Assembly: GCA_964017195.1 (NCBI GenBank)
Contig: OZ024890.1
Coordinates: forward strand, 23,745,201 to 23,809,200
Length of the DNA: 64,000 nucleotides
Source of the DNA: Siderastrea radians
Lineage: Eukaryota > Cnidaria > Anthozoa > Scleractinia > Rhizangiidae
Direction: 5' to 3'
Part shown: in pieces, positions 35,865 to 48,900 of the stretch
Layout: each line of letters begins with the position of its first letter
Numbering within the stretch: the first letter of the stretch is position 1
The notes under the pieces: model-generated
The model's database searches: none
What the model was told of the DNA's origin: nothing
What the model saw: the letters and a program-made list of their open reading frames with translations, nothing else
Program-made: the position numbers and the translations under genes

Positions 35865-36352
35865 TTCCCTTGTAGGACTTGTTGGGCTCGTAGGACTTGT
35901 AGGGCTTGTAGGACATGTAGGGCTTGTAGGACTTGTAGGGCTTGTAGGACATGTAGGCCTTGTAGGACTTGTAGGGCTTGTAGGACATGTAGGACTTGTT
36001 GGGCTTGTAGGACTTGTTGGTCTTGTAGGACATGTAGGGCTTGTAGGACATGTAGGGCTTGTAGGACATGTAGGGCTTGTAGGACATGTAGGGCTTGTAG
36101 GACTTGTAGGGCTTGTAGGACATGTAGGGCTTGTAGGACTTGTAGGGCTTGTAGGACATGTAGGACTTGTTGGGCTTGTAGGGCTTGTTGGTCTTGTAGG
36201 ACGTGTAGGGCTTGTAGGGCTTGTAGGACATGTAGGGCTTGAAGGGCTTGTAGGGCTTGTAGGACTTGTTGGGCTTGTAGGACATGTAGGGCTTGTAGGA
36301 CATGTAGGGCTTGTAGGACATGTAGGGCTTGTTGGACTTGTAGGTTGTAGGA
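35865..36352 (-). repeat. 9-bp minisatellite array, right copy (inverted)
   Basis: The same 9-mers on the opposite strand (GGGCTTGTA, GGACTTGTA, GGACATGTA), about 54 units. Flanked outward by the same unique block as the left array (GATGCTTTTAGCAACTGTATC). Confidence 0.95.
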
Positions 36353-36568
36353 CTTATTAAAGAATTGTTGCCGCCATCAGCACAGGTGTCAGACTTTTCA
36401 ACCAAGCTATGCATAGAGGTACCTATATGATGCTTTTAGCAACTGTATCTTTACGTAATGTTAGCCGCCATACGTAATGTTAGCCGCCATCTTGTAGGGC
36501 TTGTAGGGCCCTACAAGCAGCCCTACAGGAAAACTCTGTCCCTATATCGCGCCACATATGGTATTGGC

Positions 36569-37132
36569 CAATCAGATCATTCAGAATTAAATTGATTAGA
36601 GCAATTAGCACCTGAAAAATAACTGCCGCCATTGCAGTGGCCTATTGTTCTTTTGCCTACTTTTTACGTGGACCATTACTTAACAATAACAACAACAGTC
36701 TTGTTTTTGTTGGCCAGTTGAAAATTTATTTTGCCTTCTACATTGTAGATGGAAATTATTATGCCTTCCTCTGGCTGTTTCTGTTGGATGCTCCTGTCTC
36801 TTTGTATGCTGTCATGATGAAATATTTTACCCTACCTGGTTAATTCAACCAGCCTGTTAATATAACCAAAACTTTCCAGCTAGTCAGTGATCCTGTTAAA
36901 AGAGTTCCACTGTTTGTTAGCTGTGCTTTTTTCTGCAAGTGAATTGAAAAGAGAATATTACCAGATAAGTTATAAAAGGGCTATAGCCATTATGAACCAT
37001 GATAATAACATTTCTAGCATTGTCTGGCTGATACTTTGACACATTCAGTTTTATCTGTCTAAAACTGTTGATCAGGCAGTTGATGAGTTTTTCTAACATG
37101 GCTTCTGATACAAGTCGCACAAGGAAAATTAA
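36569..37132. other. Intergenic, no gene seen
   Basis: One short hydrophobic frame (36637-36843) with no family match; not accepted as a gene. Confidence 0.4.
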
Positions 37133-37844
37133 CCCTTTCACCACTGGCTATTTTCAGCAAAAAGTGCCCAGGACACCAGCTATTTCTGAAATGGCATTTT
37201 TGTGCACAAAATGGCAGAAAATGATTTTCAAGTGACGCTAGCACAAATGCTAGACAACTAATTTTTGCCAAAATAACAGACTTTGTAGCGAATCTCATGA
37301 AGAACAGTTGTGTCTAAAAAACTAAACTTCATTTCATTCAAAATACAGGCAAGAAGATGTACAAGTATGGTACAACTCTTAACCGCAATGTGAAATGAAC
37401 ATCTCATCACATCAAGCGTACAGAAAAACAAGTATTTTGTCCTAAACGTTTGTCAATTGGCTTTAAACTTCGGCTGGTTCTTTAGCAGGAATAAATTGAA
37501 CAATCACGAAGATATTTCCTCTCAAATCACAAAAACAACGCCAAAATTCTCTTTTGAAGTTACACAGCGCCTGTGGTTGTTGTTCAAAATGGCAAAAAAA
37601 CTGCTTGGAAAGTTTCATTTTCCATTTTTGCGCGCCTTCTTCTCCATTCAGCTTATCAAACTGGCGGCCATTTTGACTCCCAGACATGTGCTAACCCAAT
37701 TAAAATAGTTTGACCCCCTCTAGACAAATCTGCTTCGTTTGGGGGCTGATTTTTCTGGCATGTTTTTTGTGCCAGTTTTCCAGCATGTAGTGTTATGGAC
37801 CCTTCTTCGCTTCACCGGAAAACCCGCGCGTAATGCTGAAAGGG
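37133..37844. mobile_element. piggyBac-type MITE (TTAA flanked)
   Basis: TTAA at 37129-37132 and 37845-37848. Left end CCCTTTCACCACTGGC; the right end on the opposite strand is CCCTTTCAGCATTACG. 712 bp, no transposase. Confidence 0.7.
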
Positions 37845-37848
37845 TTAA

Positions 37849-39599
37849 GATAAAATAATGATGTACTATTTTCAGGGCATCTTGCACAGCAGGAAAGGAC
37901 TATTATGCAGCAAACTGTTATTTTGTGTTTGCCAATTTTACTATGCCGTAGAGGAGAAAAATCACTTTTTTTCCTTCCAGCAGAAAATAGGGGCATAAAT
38001 GGGACAATTACACAATCAGTCATTTGGATAAGATGAATTATTGTTGTCAAAAGGATTGTTTTAAATTCTCTGCCAATAGATGATCAGTTTATACTGGAAA
38101 CTAGTACCTGGCTCCCAACATGCATTATTGCACATAAAATGTCTAGTTTTAGATTCAAACATGGCAACAAGAATTATCGGTGGGGTCTCCAAGATGTTTT
38201 GGAGGGTAATTTAGGTTGAAATAATGTTCAGATGTCAAAGAATTTTAGTTAGAGTGGGAATTTGTTCAGTATTTTAATTTTCACATTGCAATTTTTTGTG
38301 ATTTGTGCATTTTTTTGTGAATCATGCGATTGGATGCAATCTGAGGTCAGTTGTGCCAAATCATGCTATTGCATTGTACAAGTGTATCAGAAACCCTGCC
38401 TTAAGTGGGGAGACTCTTAACTATTAACTACCATATTGTTCCTATGGAAAGTTTCCAATCATCATATCTTGGAAACACTCAGTTTCACAAATAAGCTGCT
38501 TGGTCACATTTGTTCCATGGGAAAGATGTTCAAGATTTTTGATTCACAACCATATTTGGCAGGTCACATGACCTGAACAGAAAAAGCCTAAAGCTCAAAA
38601 GGCATACAGTCTTGGTTATTGAAAAAAGTGTCAATATTTAACAATCATCAAGACGCAAAATGTGACATGTCAATTTCTTGAAATTCGTATTATTGTAGAA
38701 GCTGTGACGTCATAAGTATGTATATTTATACATTCTGTAAGTTATAATTTGTCTGGTCTTCATGATAAAAGTAATTGCTTACCTCAAATTATGAAGAAGG
38801 CTGAATTATCTCTGATCTGCAAAAAAAATCGGAACTCTACCTCCTTTCTTCAGCATTTTAGGGATTTTTCTTTTTAATGCACAGTTGGAGACTGGCTCTA
38901 GCTACACACGGACAATGTTGATTTTTAAAATTCAGATGTTCATCCTCATACATTTCACCAATCTAGTGGCATAAAACGCTGCAAAACAGTGTATAACAAA
39001 ATACCATCCACATAAATCCCTTAGCAACAAAACCAGAACTTTAGCTGTGGGTCTCCCCCCTTAAGAAGCTCTTTTGCTTTATACTTGAGTAAAGTTCTCA
39101 AGCACGTTTGGATATACATGTGCATGTAGGCTGACTTTGAGCACTTTAAATCATGTTGCCAAGTTACATGTAATTGCACAGCTAGTTCAGCTTTTTTAGC
39201 TGCTTCTCTCTGGATTCCAGTGAAAGTTAATATATAATTGGCTGTAAAGACGTATTTTTCTCGTTGCTTCTTTTATTAAATTATTTGGACTTTCTTTTGG
39301 GTGGCAGTGCATTGTTGAGTACTTTGGTATTGCATACACATTCATTGCTGGAAATGAAGGGAAGGGAAAGAAAGCTTCTGCTGTCAAAGGCCAAATGTGG
39401 TGCAGTTTTTTTGGAAGGATAGTGTCTGAGGAGTAGTCTTGCTGCCATTTCCTATGAGATCTCAGCCCAGAGACATTTTACTTAGGAAGTCCAACAGTTT
39501 ATTTTAAAAATGGAACGTTTGCATTGAAGAGCATTAATTTTTTTCGACTTTTTTTCATCATTTTTTTACCTGTTGGTAACTGATTTTTTTGGTTTCCAG
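37849..39599. other. Upstream region of the NCOA5-like gene
   Basis: No coding exon. A 5' UTR exon and the promoter must lie here or further upstream, since the first coding exon opens with an AG acceptor at 39598-39599, but I cannot place them. No TATA box stands out. Confidence 0.4.
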
Positions 39600-39609
39600 T
39601 ATCAGCAAC

Positions 39610-39943
39610 ATGAGCTCTGATCAAAAAATGGCTCCCAATGATAAGAGGGACACACGATTCCGTGATAGTCGTAAGGAGTCCCCTGACAGATGGGCCAGGC
39701 ACAATAGTCCAACCACAGAAACCAACAGAGATGACCCTCGCTCTATTCGTTGTCGCGTTTTCATCGGCAATCTCCCAGTTGAGATGAAAAGCAAAGAACT
39801 TGAAGACCTTTTTTCTCAGTATGGCCGTGTGATGGGCATCTCAGTCCACAATAACTATGGATTTGTGCAATTTGAAGATGAAAAATCAGCTGATTCAGCT
39901 GTTGCAAAGGAGAATGGCCAAGTTTATTATGGAAAGCGAGTAG
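39610..39943 (+). CDS. NCOA5: NCOA5-like exon 1: start codon and RRM
   Basis: ATG ten bases after the acceptor at 39599. A charged leader (DKRDTRFRDSRKESPDRW) precedes the RRM. Donor GTAG|GTGAGT, phase 1. Confidence 0.85.
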
Positions 39944-42900
39944 GTGAGTGATTGCCTGAAGAACTGCCCAGCATCTGTGAGGCTACTGGATTTTTTCAGC
40001 GTCAGTGTTTTCATATGGATTTTAACTACATTAACAAAGGGAGTCTTTTTTGTCTTCATTGTCTTCTGGTTAGCAGCATTGAGTTTTGGGGCACTTCTTT
40101 TTTAGAAGCTGTGTTCCGTACGCAAAGGCAAGACTTTCCAGATTGGGGTGGTCAATTTCTGTGTCAGCAGCAATCGGGCCTTTGGTTCTACTAATTGGCA
40201 TCCAATTTTTTTTTAATCCAAACACAACGTAGCTACAAAGTTGGCCATGTCTATTGATGCCAGTGAAATCACTAGACCACAGAGAGTTGAAAGGATTTCA
40301 CATTGCATGTATATTTTGGAAATGATTACTTTTTATTTATGGCTAGTCCACAGTGATTTGGAAATTCATCACCAGTAAATTGTCAAGTGTGAAGCGCCTA
40401 TACTTCCAAATTTTACAGATGAAGGAACAAATTTGTGCCTTAGATTTGACAAGACACCACATGGAAATGAGTGTTGTTAGCCCAAACAGTGACTTTGAAT
40501 CTTTCTTGCAATTGATTTGAGAGGGCAAGCACTTTTATTGTGGTCTTTCTCAAGGAATTGAAATGAGATAACATATTGTTTCATTCAGTGGTTTTAATAC
40601 TACGCGTAAAATCAGAATGTTCTTTTTTGTAATGGGTTAATACGAAAATGTGAATAATAATATTTTTGGGTCAATTATTGACCCATCATAGATTGCTACT
40701 ACAAATGTCAAGTTTAAGGAATTTTCTTTTGAAGCACACTAGACTGGAAAAACTCGGACTTGTAATAAAATTAGTAAACACAAGACACCGTGAAGCCTCA
40801 GGTCAGTAGGGTAATGGTGTAATCATATCGTAAAAACAAGATTGCGTTTGTAGTCCTGGGTCTGGGAATTTTTTCTTTGCCCTTTCCGTTGGAGGAAGGA
40901 AATATTCGTGTCTGCACACAGGCTAACAGGCTACGTGTAATACAAAAAGTGCATAAATAAAAACTAAAATACCAAAACAGGTAATAGGGTATTTTAAGAA
41001 AAATGATAACTGCATAGAATATTGCATAAAACGAATAGCAATAACGAATGGAAAATAAACGATTGGCAATATCGCATGAAATGAATGGCAATAAGCCAAA
41101 TCAAACTGGAAAGGCAATTCTGTGACAAATGTGTCACCATTTCATATCAAGTTCATTGTTTATCACTGTGTAAGAAAAAATACAGTGACCTGTACATTAT
41201 GTGTACCTATTTGGGTATATTCTCTGGTCAGGTGTTGTGCTCATATTCTTTGTTCTTTGTGTGGTTTATGTGGCAAATTTTTTGTCTTCCTTCCTTATCC
41301 TCTTTCCACTTTTCAGGGTGCTAGGTGCCTGTTGGTTGACTGTGATGGAGGCTTACATCTGCTCTATGGGAACTCCAAGCTTGGGGGTGGAGAGGAGGGG
41401 TATTCTTTCTAAAAGCTGGATGTCCTAGGGACCCCAACCCCTGTGTAGTCATGCAGGTGGTGACTCACACTGCTTTTTATTTTCTTACAGATGTCAATTT
41501 AGCTGGTGAAAGGAGAAAGCAAAAGATGGATGACAGACCACGCGATAGAGACAACAGGCCACCTTTTCCCTTCAGAAGAGAAAGAGAGTTTGACCGTGAT
41601 GGTAGACCATTTAGAAGATCTCCCCCACGTGAAAGACCGAGGTTTGAGGATTATGACCGCTTTCCCTCACGTTTTGAACCTCCATTTGAGCGCCGTGGTC
41701 GATCACCATCTCCACCTCCACCTCGAAGAATGGATGATCGTCCAGGGTATGGCAGACATGATGATTACTACATGCGAGAACGCTACCGGGATGAACCACC
41801 TCACCACAGAGAGCCTTACCCAAGACACTCATTCGATCACAGAGGTGAACCGTTTGACAGAGATAGGCGTGATCCGTATGATTCTCCAAGGGGACCCTAC
41901 CCAGAAAGAAGAGACGACCACTATGATCGCTATGATTCATACAGCCGTGATTTCCCTCGGCCTGATGATTACCCAGGCGCTGCCAAGAGGCCGAGAATGG
42001 ATTACAATGATCGCCCAGATGACATGTATACTAGCAGCAAGACAATTGAGGCACCAACTGACTGTGTAATTGTAGTGATGAATAAACAGCAAAGGTTAGT
42101 ACATGCAGATCCGGGTTACATGTTTCTTTTAGATGTTCTTAGATGTATGACAGTACTGGAAGTAATTTTTTTCTTCCACAACACTTATTGTCCCAGTCGG
42201 CATACTAGGGACGAGGGGCCCGTTTCTTGAAACTCCCGATAACTTTCCAGGCCCGGGTAGTATCTTTCGAGCTCATTTAGTAGTCAGCAAATGGTAATTA
42301 TTGGTGCAAACTTAGCCATCTGCTCTCAAAATTCTTAAGACTAAAATTTAGCTTTCAAAATCAACAAAAATTTTGTAGCTATTCAAGAATATTGTGCACT
42401 TAAAAGAGTTTTTGGGCCGGGAAAGTTATCGGGAGTTTCAAGAATTGGGCCCCAGGTCCCTTAGTGTGAACAACCCACTTCTGTGAAATAATCTAGTTGC
42501 AGAGACTTGTCCCTACAAACTGTGTTTGTTCCCTCTTGTGTGCCTGTGTTTAAATAAAAAAAAAATAGAAAAGCAAATTGGACTGTTGCAGCGACTAGTC
42601 TCCTTGTGTGAATACTACAGAGGACTTGTCCCAGTGACTAGTCCCAGCCATTATTCCCTTATAGTGGCCACGCATGTGCCTAGACTAGTCCCTGGACAAG
42701 TCTCTGAGACCAGTTCCTTAAAAATCCATCAGTGTTCGGCATTCCGGTTTGTAGTTTTGTAACTTTGAATGTTAGTTTCAGCACACAATTTAGCTGTTGT
42801 TGGTAGAACAAAAGTGACCTTCAACTTTCGCAGGTGTGCAAAATCAACTTGTGAGCTTATTAGCAGCTGTGTCAACTTTAACGTCCATGGCTGTCAGTCG

Positions 42901-45900
42901 CCTCTCAAACATCTATTCTTGTAAGATTATATGTAATCTTACAACTAATATGTCTTTTACATATGTGTATTCGTTATGTCTTTTAAGATTGTCTTTGAAT
43001 TACTGTTACCCCCAGCAGAAAAGCTACACCCTGATTTTAGAATATCCAGTTTTATTATTTTTTAGTAATTTTTTGTAGTCTTCAGAGAAACGTTCTCTTA
43101 TATAAGCTGCCCCCTACAGTTGTGTATTTGAAATGAAAATTCTAGGGAACAAGGTGCAGCTTATTAGCTTGACCCAGTATTTACAGCACTGATCAATTGC
43201 CCATGCAGTTTCCTTAATGTATTTACAGCAAAGTAAACCACATGTACTCTGTTTTTGTTTCACCAGAGGCTATGCAGAAATGGTTGAAAGACGACTAAAG
43301 GCCTTGGGTTTGGTAGTAGAGTTGCACTTTCATGGGACCCAACCAATATCAGAGCTGTTGGATGATGTGGCTCGTCGAGGTGTCCTGTATGCCATTGTCA
43401 TCACCAGTCAACATGAGATTCACCGCTCAGTAACAGTTAACATTCTTCATGGAACTCCTCAAGGTAAAGATCAAAATCTTGCAGGGATAAAGAATCATAC
43501 TGGTAAGAGGTATATAGGAGAAATAACACATGACTGTTTTCACAGTCAGGCAACAGTACTTTAGCCCATTGACAGCCATGCAATCGTTTCACTGAATTGA
43601 CAATTGGTAATAAACAACCCCATCTGCAGTACCAACAGACAACTTGTACATGTAAGCTTCAAAAAACAACATTCAATTTGTCTAGAATATTTAGAAATTC
43701 TAATTTTTGAAATAAAACACACCAGTTGCCAATTACGAATTGCCCCAAAAAACAAACTGAACATTTACACAGGAGTTTTCTTGTGTGGTAACACAGGTGA
43801 CATTAACCTACAACAGTGGATTCGTGTTGGTTTACAGGGTTGTCCACAACTTTTCAAGTAGCTGGCAAAAAATTCTAAGGAGCCGGATAGTGATGATTGA
43901 GCGGCAAAGGCGATCCTTTCTAGGGGGGTCTGGGGGCATGCCCCCCCCCCAGAAAATTTTTACATTTTACATCCCCAGAAATGGAATTTCCTTGATTCTG
44001 AGCACAAATTTCCAATAATGTCAGTTCCAAAAGTAATCGTAACTTTTCAGTTTTATTTGTATAAACTCATGCCTTCAGTGGTTTTCTACTTGTAATTCCC
44101 AGAGTTTAATGTATTGAAATAATAATTTGTCCTAAAATATATATATATATATATATATAATTATATTTATATATGCATGTATATATATATTACAAAAGTA
44201 GCCGGCACAAATGACCCAAGTAGCCGTTTAATTCTGCCGGCAGCCGGCTGTTAGGGACAAGCTTGGGTTTAGATCAGATTGCTTAAATAAAAGATAGTGT
44301 AAATGAAGATTCACAGAAAAAGAGTCAACAAGTTTTTCTAAATAAAAAGATTTATTAGATTAGCTCCTATTCACTTCTGAAAACCAAATGCATTCAATTT
44401 TCTGAGGAAAGCTAACATGCGAGCAGTTCCACTCAATGTGCATTTTGAGTGGCACTTATTGACGGAATAGTCCACTTTTTTCGAAACTTTTGCAAAAGCC
44501 ATAAGGAACACAAAGTATCGGTCCATTAATAAAAAATACTTTGGTACACATTCACAATCAAACATGTAAATTACTTTCCCAGGAATTCCCGGAATTGCTG
44601 GAACATTTCCTACATGTAGAACCTCTGCGGCTCCAGTGATGTCTTGCAATTGCAAACAAACAATTTGGCAAAACGTCATTCTATCCATCCTCAAGGAGGG
44701 ATTTCTTTACTTTAAACTCTCTGAAATCCACTGTTTATGCTGTCTAGTGTTTCTTAGGGGCCCTTTTTTCGATTTAATGTGGCTGAATGAAATTTAGGCT
44801 AAGTTAAACTCAAGACAAAGCTAGCCAGCAGTTTTCCGTTCTAAGTATTTGGGGCGGTTGCTTAACCTCGCAGGGGCCTCTCGGGATTTTACAGCTCCCC
44901 TGTTGAGGTCAGGTCATTTCTTTCGACAGGCACCTCCCCCACGCTCATCTATTTTTGATGAGTTTAATAGTTCTAAACTCTGGGAATCTTCTCCGGCAGT
45001 GACAAATTCTCTTCTTTCTAGACCCCCTAAACACTTTGAATAGTTATATGCACAGAACGTGCATTCTGATTGGTTTATCTTTCCTAAAAACACTAATAAC
45101 ACTAAAAACAATAGGGGGCCAAAACACCCTTTCTAGGGGAAAAAGGGGTGGAACATGAACATGGTTTTTTTGCCAGCACGGACCATCAGTGGGTTAATCA
45201 TTTCCCTATCATGCTTGTGAGCGTTTTCATATTTAAACTTGTTAAGGTTTTGGCTATGAGTACTTCAAACTGATTTCATTGAAGTGTCCATACTTAAGGA
45301 TTTCTCCCACCCTGAAAGTGTCTGGGTTTTCAAAGTTGTGGTGTCATTGCCATGACAAAGCAAGGTTCTCGTGTTTACAGCTCACTTGGAAATAATTTAC
45401 TTTTGTCAAACAAATCTCTCACCCTACATTCAACTTTCAACATCAACTTTTTAAAGATGACACATCACAGGTATGTAAACCAATATTGTCAGTCCTGATA
45501 GGATCCAAAATAATTTTTAGATGGGCAGTGCAGCTACAAAACAACTTTGTTGTGCCCACATTCCTATCGATTCGTCCATACTCCAAATACCAACGATTTA
45601 ATTATAGTTAATCTTCTTCCAAAAACCAATGAAAATTGGTTACTTGCACTGTATGCAAGGTCTTGAAGATTCTTCTCTCCCATTTCTACTAATTTAGTTC
45701 AGTTCCCAGGACAAGAATCATCTCAAGTGTAACTGCAAAGTAGCGATCATTATTTGCTATAAGCTCCAAATAGCATATAGAAAATAGTTTTATTCCCAAC
45801 TGAATGAGTTTAACACACACGGTCCAGTAAATAAACATAATTGCGCAGTTCTAAAACAAAAACAAAAATAGCGGTAACTAAATAACACTGAAACGAAATA

Positions 45901-48900
45901 AATCGAAATAAATGCGAAATAAACAAATACAAGACAACATAGGTACCTCATACAGTTGGACATCTTAGATATGAAGGAAAAACTATCCAAAAAACACGGG
46001 GAAACATAACCTACGTGCAAAAATTTTTAACCCGAGCACATGGTTAAACCTGCCCAAAGAGAATCATGGGAATACAAAATGCAGGTCCGCAATACACGCA
46101 AACTAGATCCTACACGATGGAGTCGCTTCGAGTTGTTGATCACGACGTTTTGACTGCAATACTGCTGGTTTCCATCAGGCGATGAGGTCGATGGTTTACG
46201 TGTTGCTATTTGTAGCATGTTGGTTCGCTGCTATTGGTGCATTTCGATCCTCATTATTATTCCGACTATTAGATGTTCTTCCCTCACTGGTCCACTTTGT
46301 GGTTGATCGGCTGTTGTACCTTTTGATCATAGGTATCCAAGCTTCATGAATTTCGATTCCACTATCTCTACTGATGTTATTAAGATGAAGTCTTATATGG
46401 ATAGCCTCTTTGACCCTACATGTACCAGTGAGGGTCACAATCAATAAACTTAACTTCTTTCCAAATAGGAAGATGCCCCGTTTTGTTAGCGTGCTCCGAA
46501 ACTGCGGAGGTTTGCGTACCAGCAAGCCATATATCTCTGTCGTGTTCTTTTATCCTTTCCTTCATCGCTCTCCCTGTTTCCCCGATGTATACTTTGTCGC
46601 ACTCACGTGGAATCTTATAGGCGACACCGTCTTTTTTAGTTGGTTCAAAGGCGTCTTTCGGTCGCACTAAGTGAGACCTAAGGGTTGTGTCTGATTTAAA
46701 GACGGTGCATACGCCTTGTTTTTTTAGGCAGTGGCGAAGAACCTCTGATACACCTTTTATGTAGGGTAGAACCGCAGTAGATTTAAATTCCTGCGTAGGT
46801 TCTTTATTGGCTGTTGGTCTTGTTGCCTTTGTGAGCTTTTCTTCCAAGATATCTGGTGGTTTTCTGAGGTGTTTGGCTCGGTCGTATAGACACCATACAA
46901 TACAATACAATACCATGTTTCACTGACTGAGGATGGTGTGAATCATAGAACTGACGTGTTGAGAAAGGGAATAGTGTTATCCTTCTCGATTTCCATGGTA
47001 AAACAAATAGTAGGCTGTTGACTGTTTAGATGTTGTAAAAAGCCGTCTACATCGTCTTCACCTAAGATTGTAAAAGTGTCATCTACATATCATTTCCAGA
47101 TCTTAGGTTTATAGGTTGCTGTTGCTATCGCCCGTTCCTCAAACTCTTCCATGCAAAGGTTAGCAATAACCGCCGAGACAGGGCTCCCCATAGCTGCTCT
47201 GTCTTTTTGTTTGTAAATCGACCCGTTGTATTGGAAATACGTAGACCTTAAGACAAAGTTTAAAAAGGTTGGCAATTTGTGTAGGTGTAAGGTTTGGGGG
47301 CCGGCAAGACCAGGATCATTCTCTAGTTTGCATAATGCGGCCTTTACGGCACCTTCAATCGGCACGTTCGTAAAATAACGATTCCACGTCAAAAGATACC
47401 ATGACTTCATTTACTTGTATTCGCTCATGGCTGATGGTAGACACAAAATGAGTAGAGTTGGTAACTGTGTAGTCTGATTTGCCTGTCAGCGGGGACAGGA
47501 TGTCAGCTAAGTGAGCCGACAAATCATAAACAATGGTAAACAATCGACCTCATCGCCTGATGAAGACTAGCAGTATTGCAGTCGAAACGTCGCGATCAAC
47601 AACTCAAAGCGATTCCATTGTGAGACAAATGAATAAACGTTGATCTTTCCTATCTTACACCACGATGAACAACAAACACATCTTTAATGACCTAGATCCT
47701 ACACCTTCTTTGTATCTTGACCTGCTCAAACTTTGGCATTTGGCCACACAGCTTTCCTTTCCACTAAGTAATGATCTAAATGCCCGACGTGGGCAATCAA
47801 TAAAATCGATAATAATCTATAACGTTCGATAAGATTTGATAAAATTAGTTGATTGTATCGGAAATCGATAAAAATCAATAAACGGATTTGTTGTGAGAAA
47901 TTGTTAATTATCGAATTTTTCAGATCAGTTTTATTGAATTTATCGAAAATTATCGATTTTATTGGTAACATTTTTTGTGTCGAAATATCTGAGCTTTAAT
48001 AATGACGACAACCACTATAGCCAGCTCTAATATCGGGTTAAACAAAAGATTGCCGTCGCTTCCACTCAAAACGTTTCTTGGTGGTTGCTTAGATAGGTAA
48101 ATAGCCGAGATGTCACTTTCGCAGATACTTAAGCCGATACAGCACAGTTATCCTGCCAGCTTAATAAACCACATTTACTGAAATACAAAATACAACTGTA
48201 CAGTTTTATTTGTGAACAAAGCCACCACAATCATTTTACTGCGATTAAACGTCTTTTAAAAACAAAATCAATGTCAGAAATTAAAGACATGTATGATCGA
48301 CATCCATCGATAAAATCGATAACATTGATAACAGTAATTACCAGAAGAGTTGTGAGTATCGATTTTTATCGATTGATCGATACAATCGATAACGTTTACG
48401 TGATTGACATCGCTATTTATCGATTTATCGAACGGTTTTCCGATATCGATTTTTATCGATTGCCCACGTCAGGCTAAATGTAATATTTTACTGTAAAATG
48501 TAACTGTAAACCAGTGTTATGTTATTGTGACTCTCATTTACATTATTCAAGGTGTTGCTTTCCTGCACGCAGGAATTCTTTTTAAAGCGTTTTTGTATTG
48601 AATCAAATGAAAAATTCTGAATTACCTGACCAAATCGACTACAAGCCCAGCAGGTAAAATAGTTGTAAGCCCACTGACAACAACAACCAATTCTGGGCCG
48701 AAACATTAAATTCTCAGCAGTGTCAAACATAACCTGCAACAAGGTTGTTCAATTCTTATAAATATGCATACCGACAGACAAACTTTTCCACTTTTAGCTT
48801 CAGTGTGTGCTTTGTATGTCATGTAACCACGCACAAAAATTCTTCAAATTTTGATTCTTCTTCTGTACACGTGCATGTGTGTCGTGTTTTCTCGGTACAT

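Larger units (their letters stand above)
29808..36568. mobile_element. Foldback-like structure with long minisatellite-bearing inverted arms
   Basis: The left arm (about 29808-31483) is matched in inverse orientation by the right arm (about 35035-36568). The outer ends share CCTGTAGGGCTGCTTGTAGG, then a 9-bp array, then the block ACAAGGGGTAAG... / CCGGCTAGTGATGAATAAAA. The innermost match is around GAGTACTTT / AGAGACCAGAG. The right arm has an extra roughly 440-bp insert (35420-35860) holding a pogo/Tigger-like end. The spacer is about 3.55 kb. Long inverted arms built on short tandem repeats are the pattern of Foldback-type elements. No transposase recognised and no clear target duplication, so an inverted segmental duplication is the alternative. 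Confidence 0.65.

Noticed and set aside
35839..36414. Frames of 166 and 191 codons in the right array
   Set aside because: Same repeat artefact as the left array.
41506..42069. 187-codon frame overlapping NCOA5-like exon 2
   Set aside because: Off-frame shadow; only the other frame continues across both splice junctions and matches the family.
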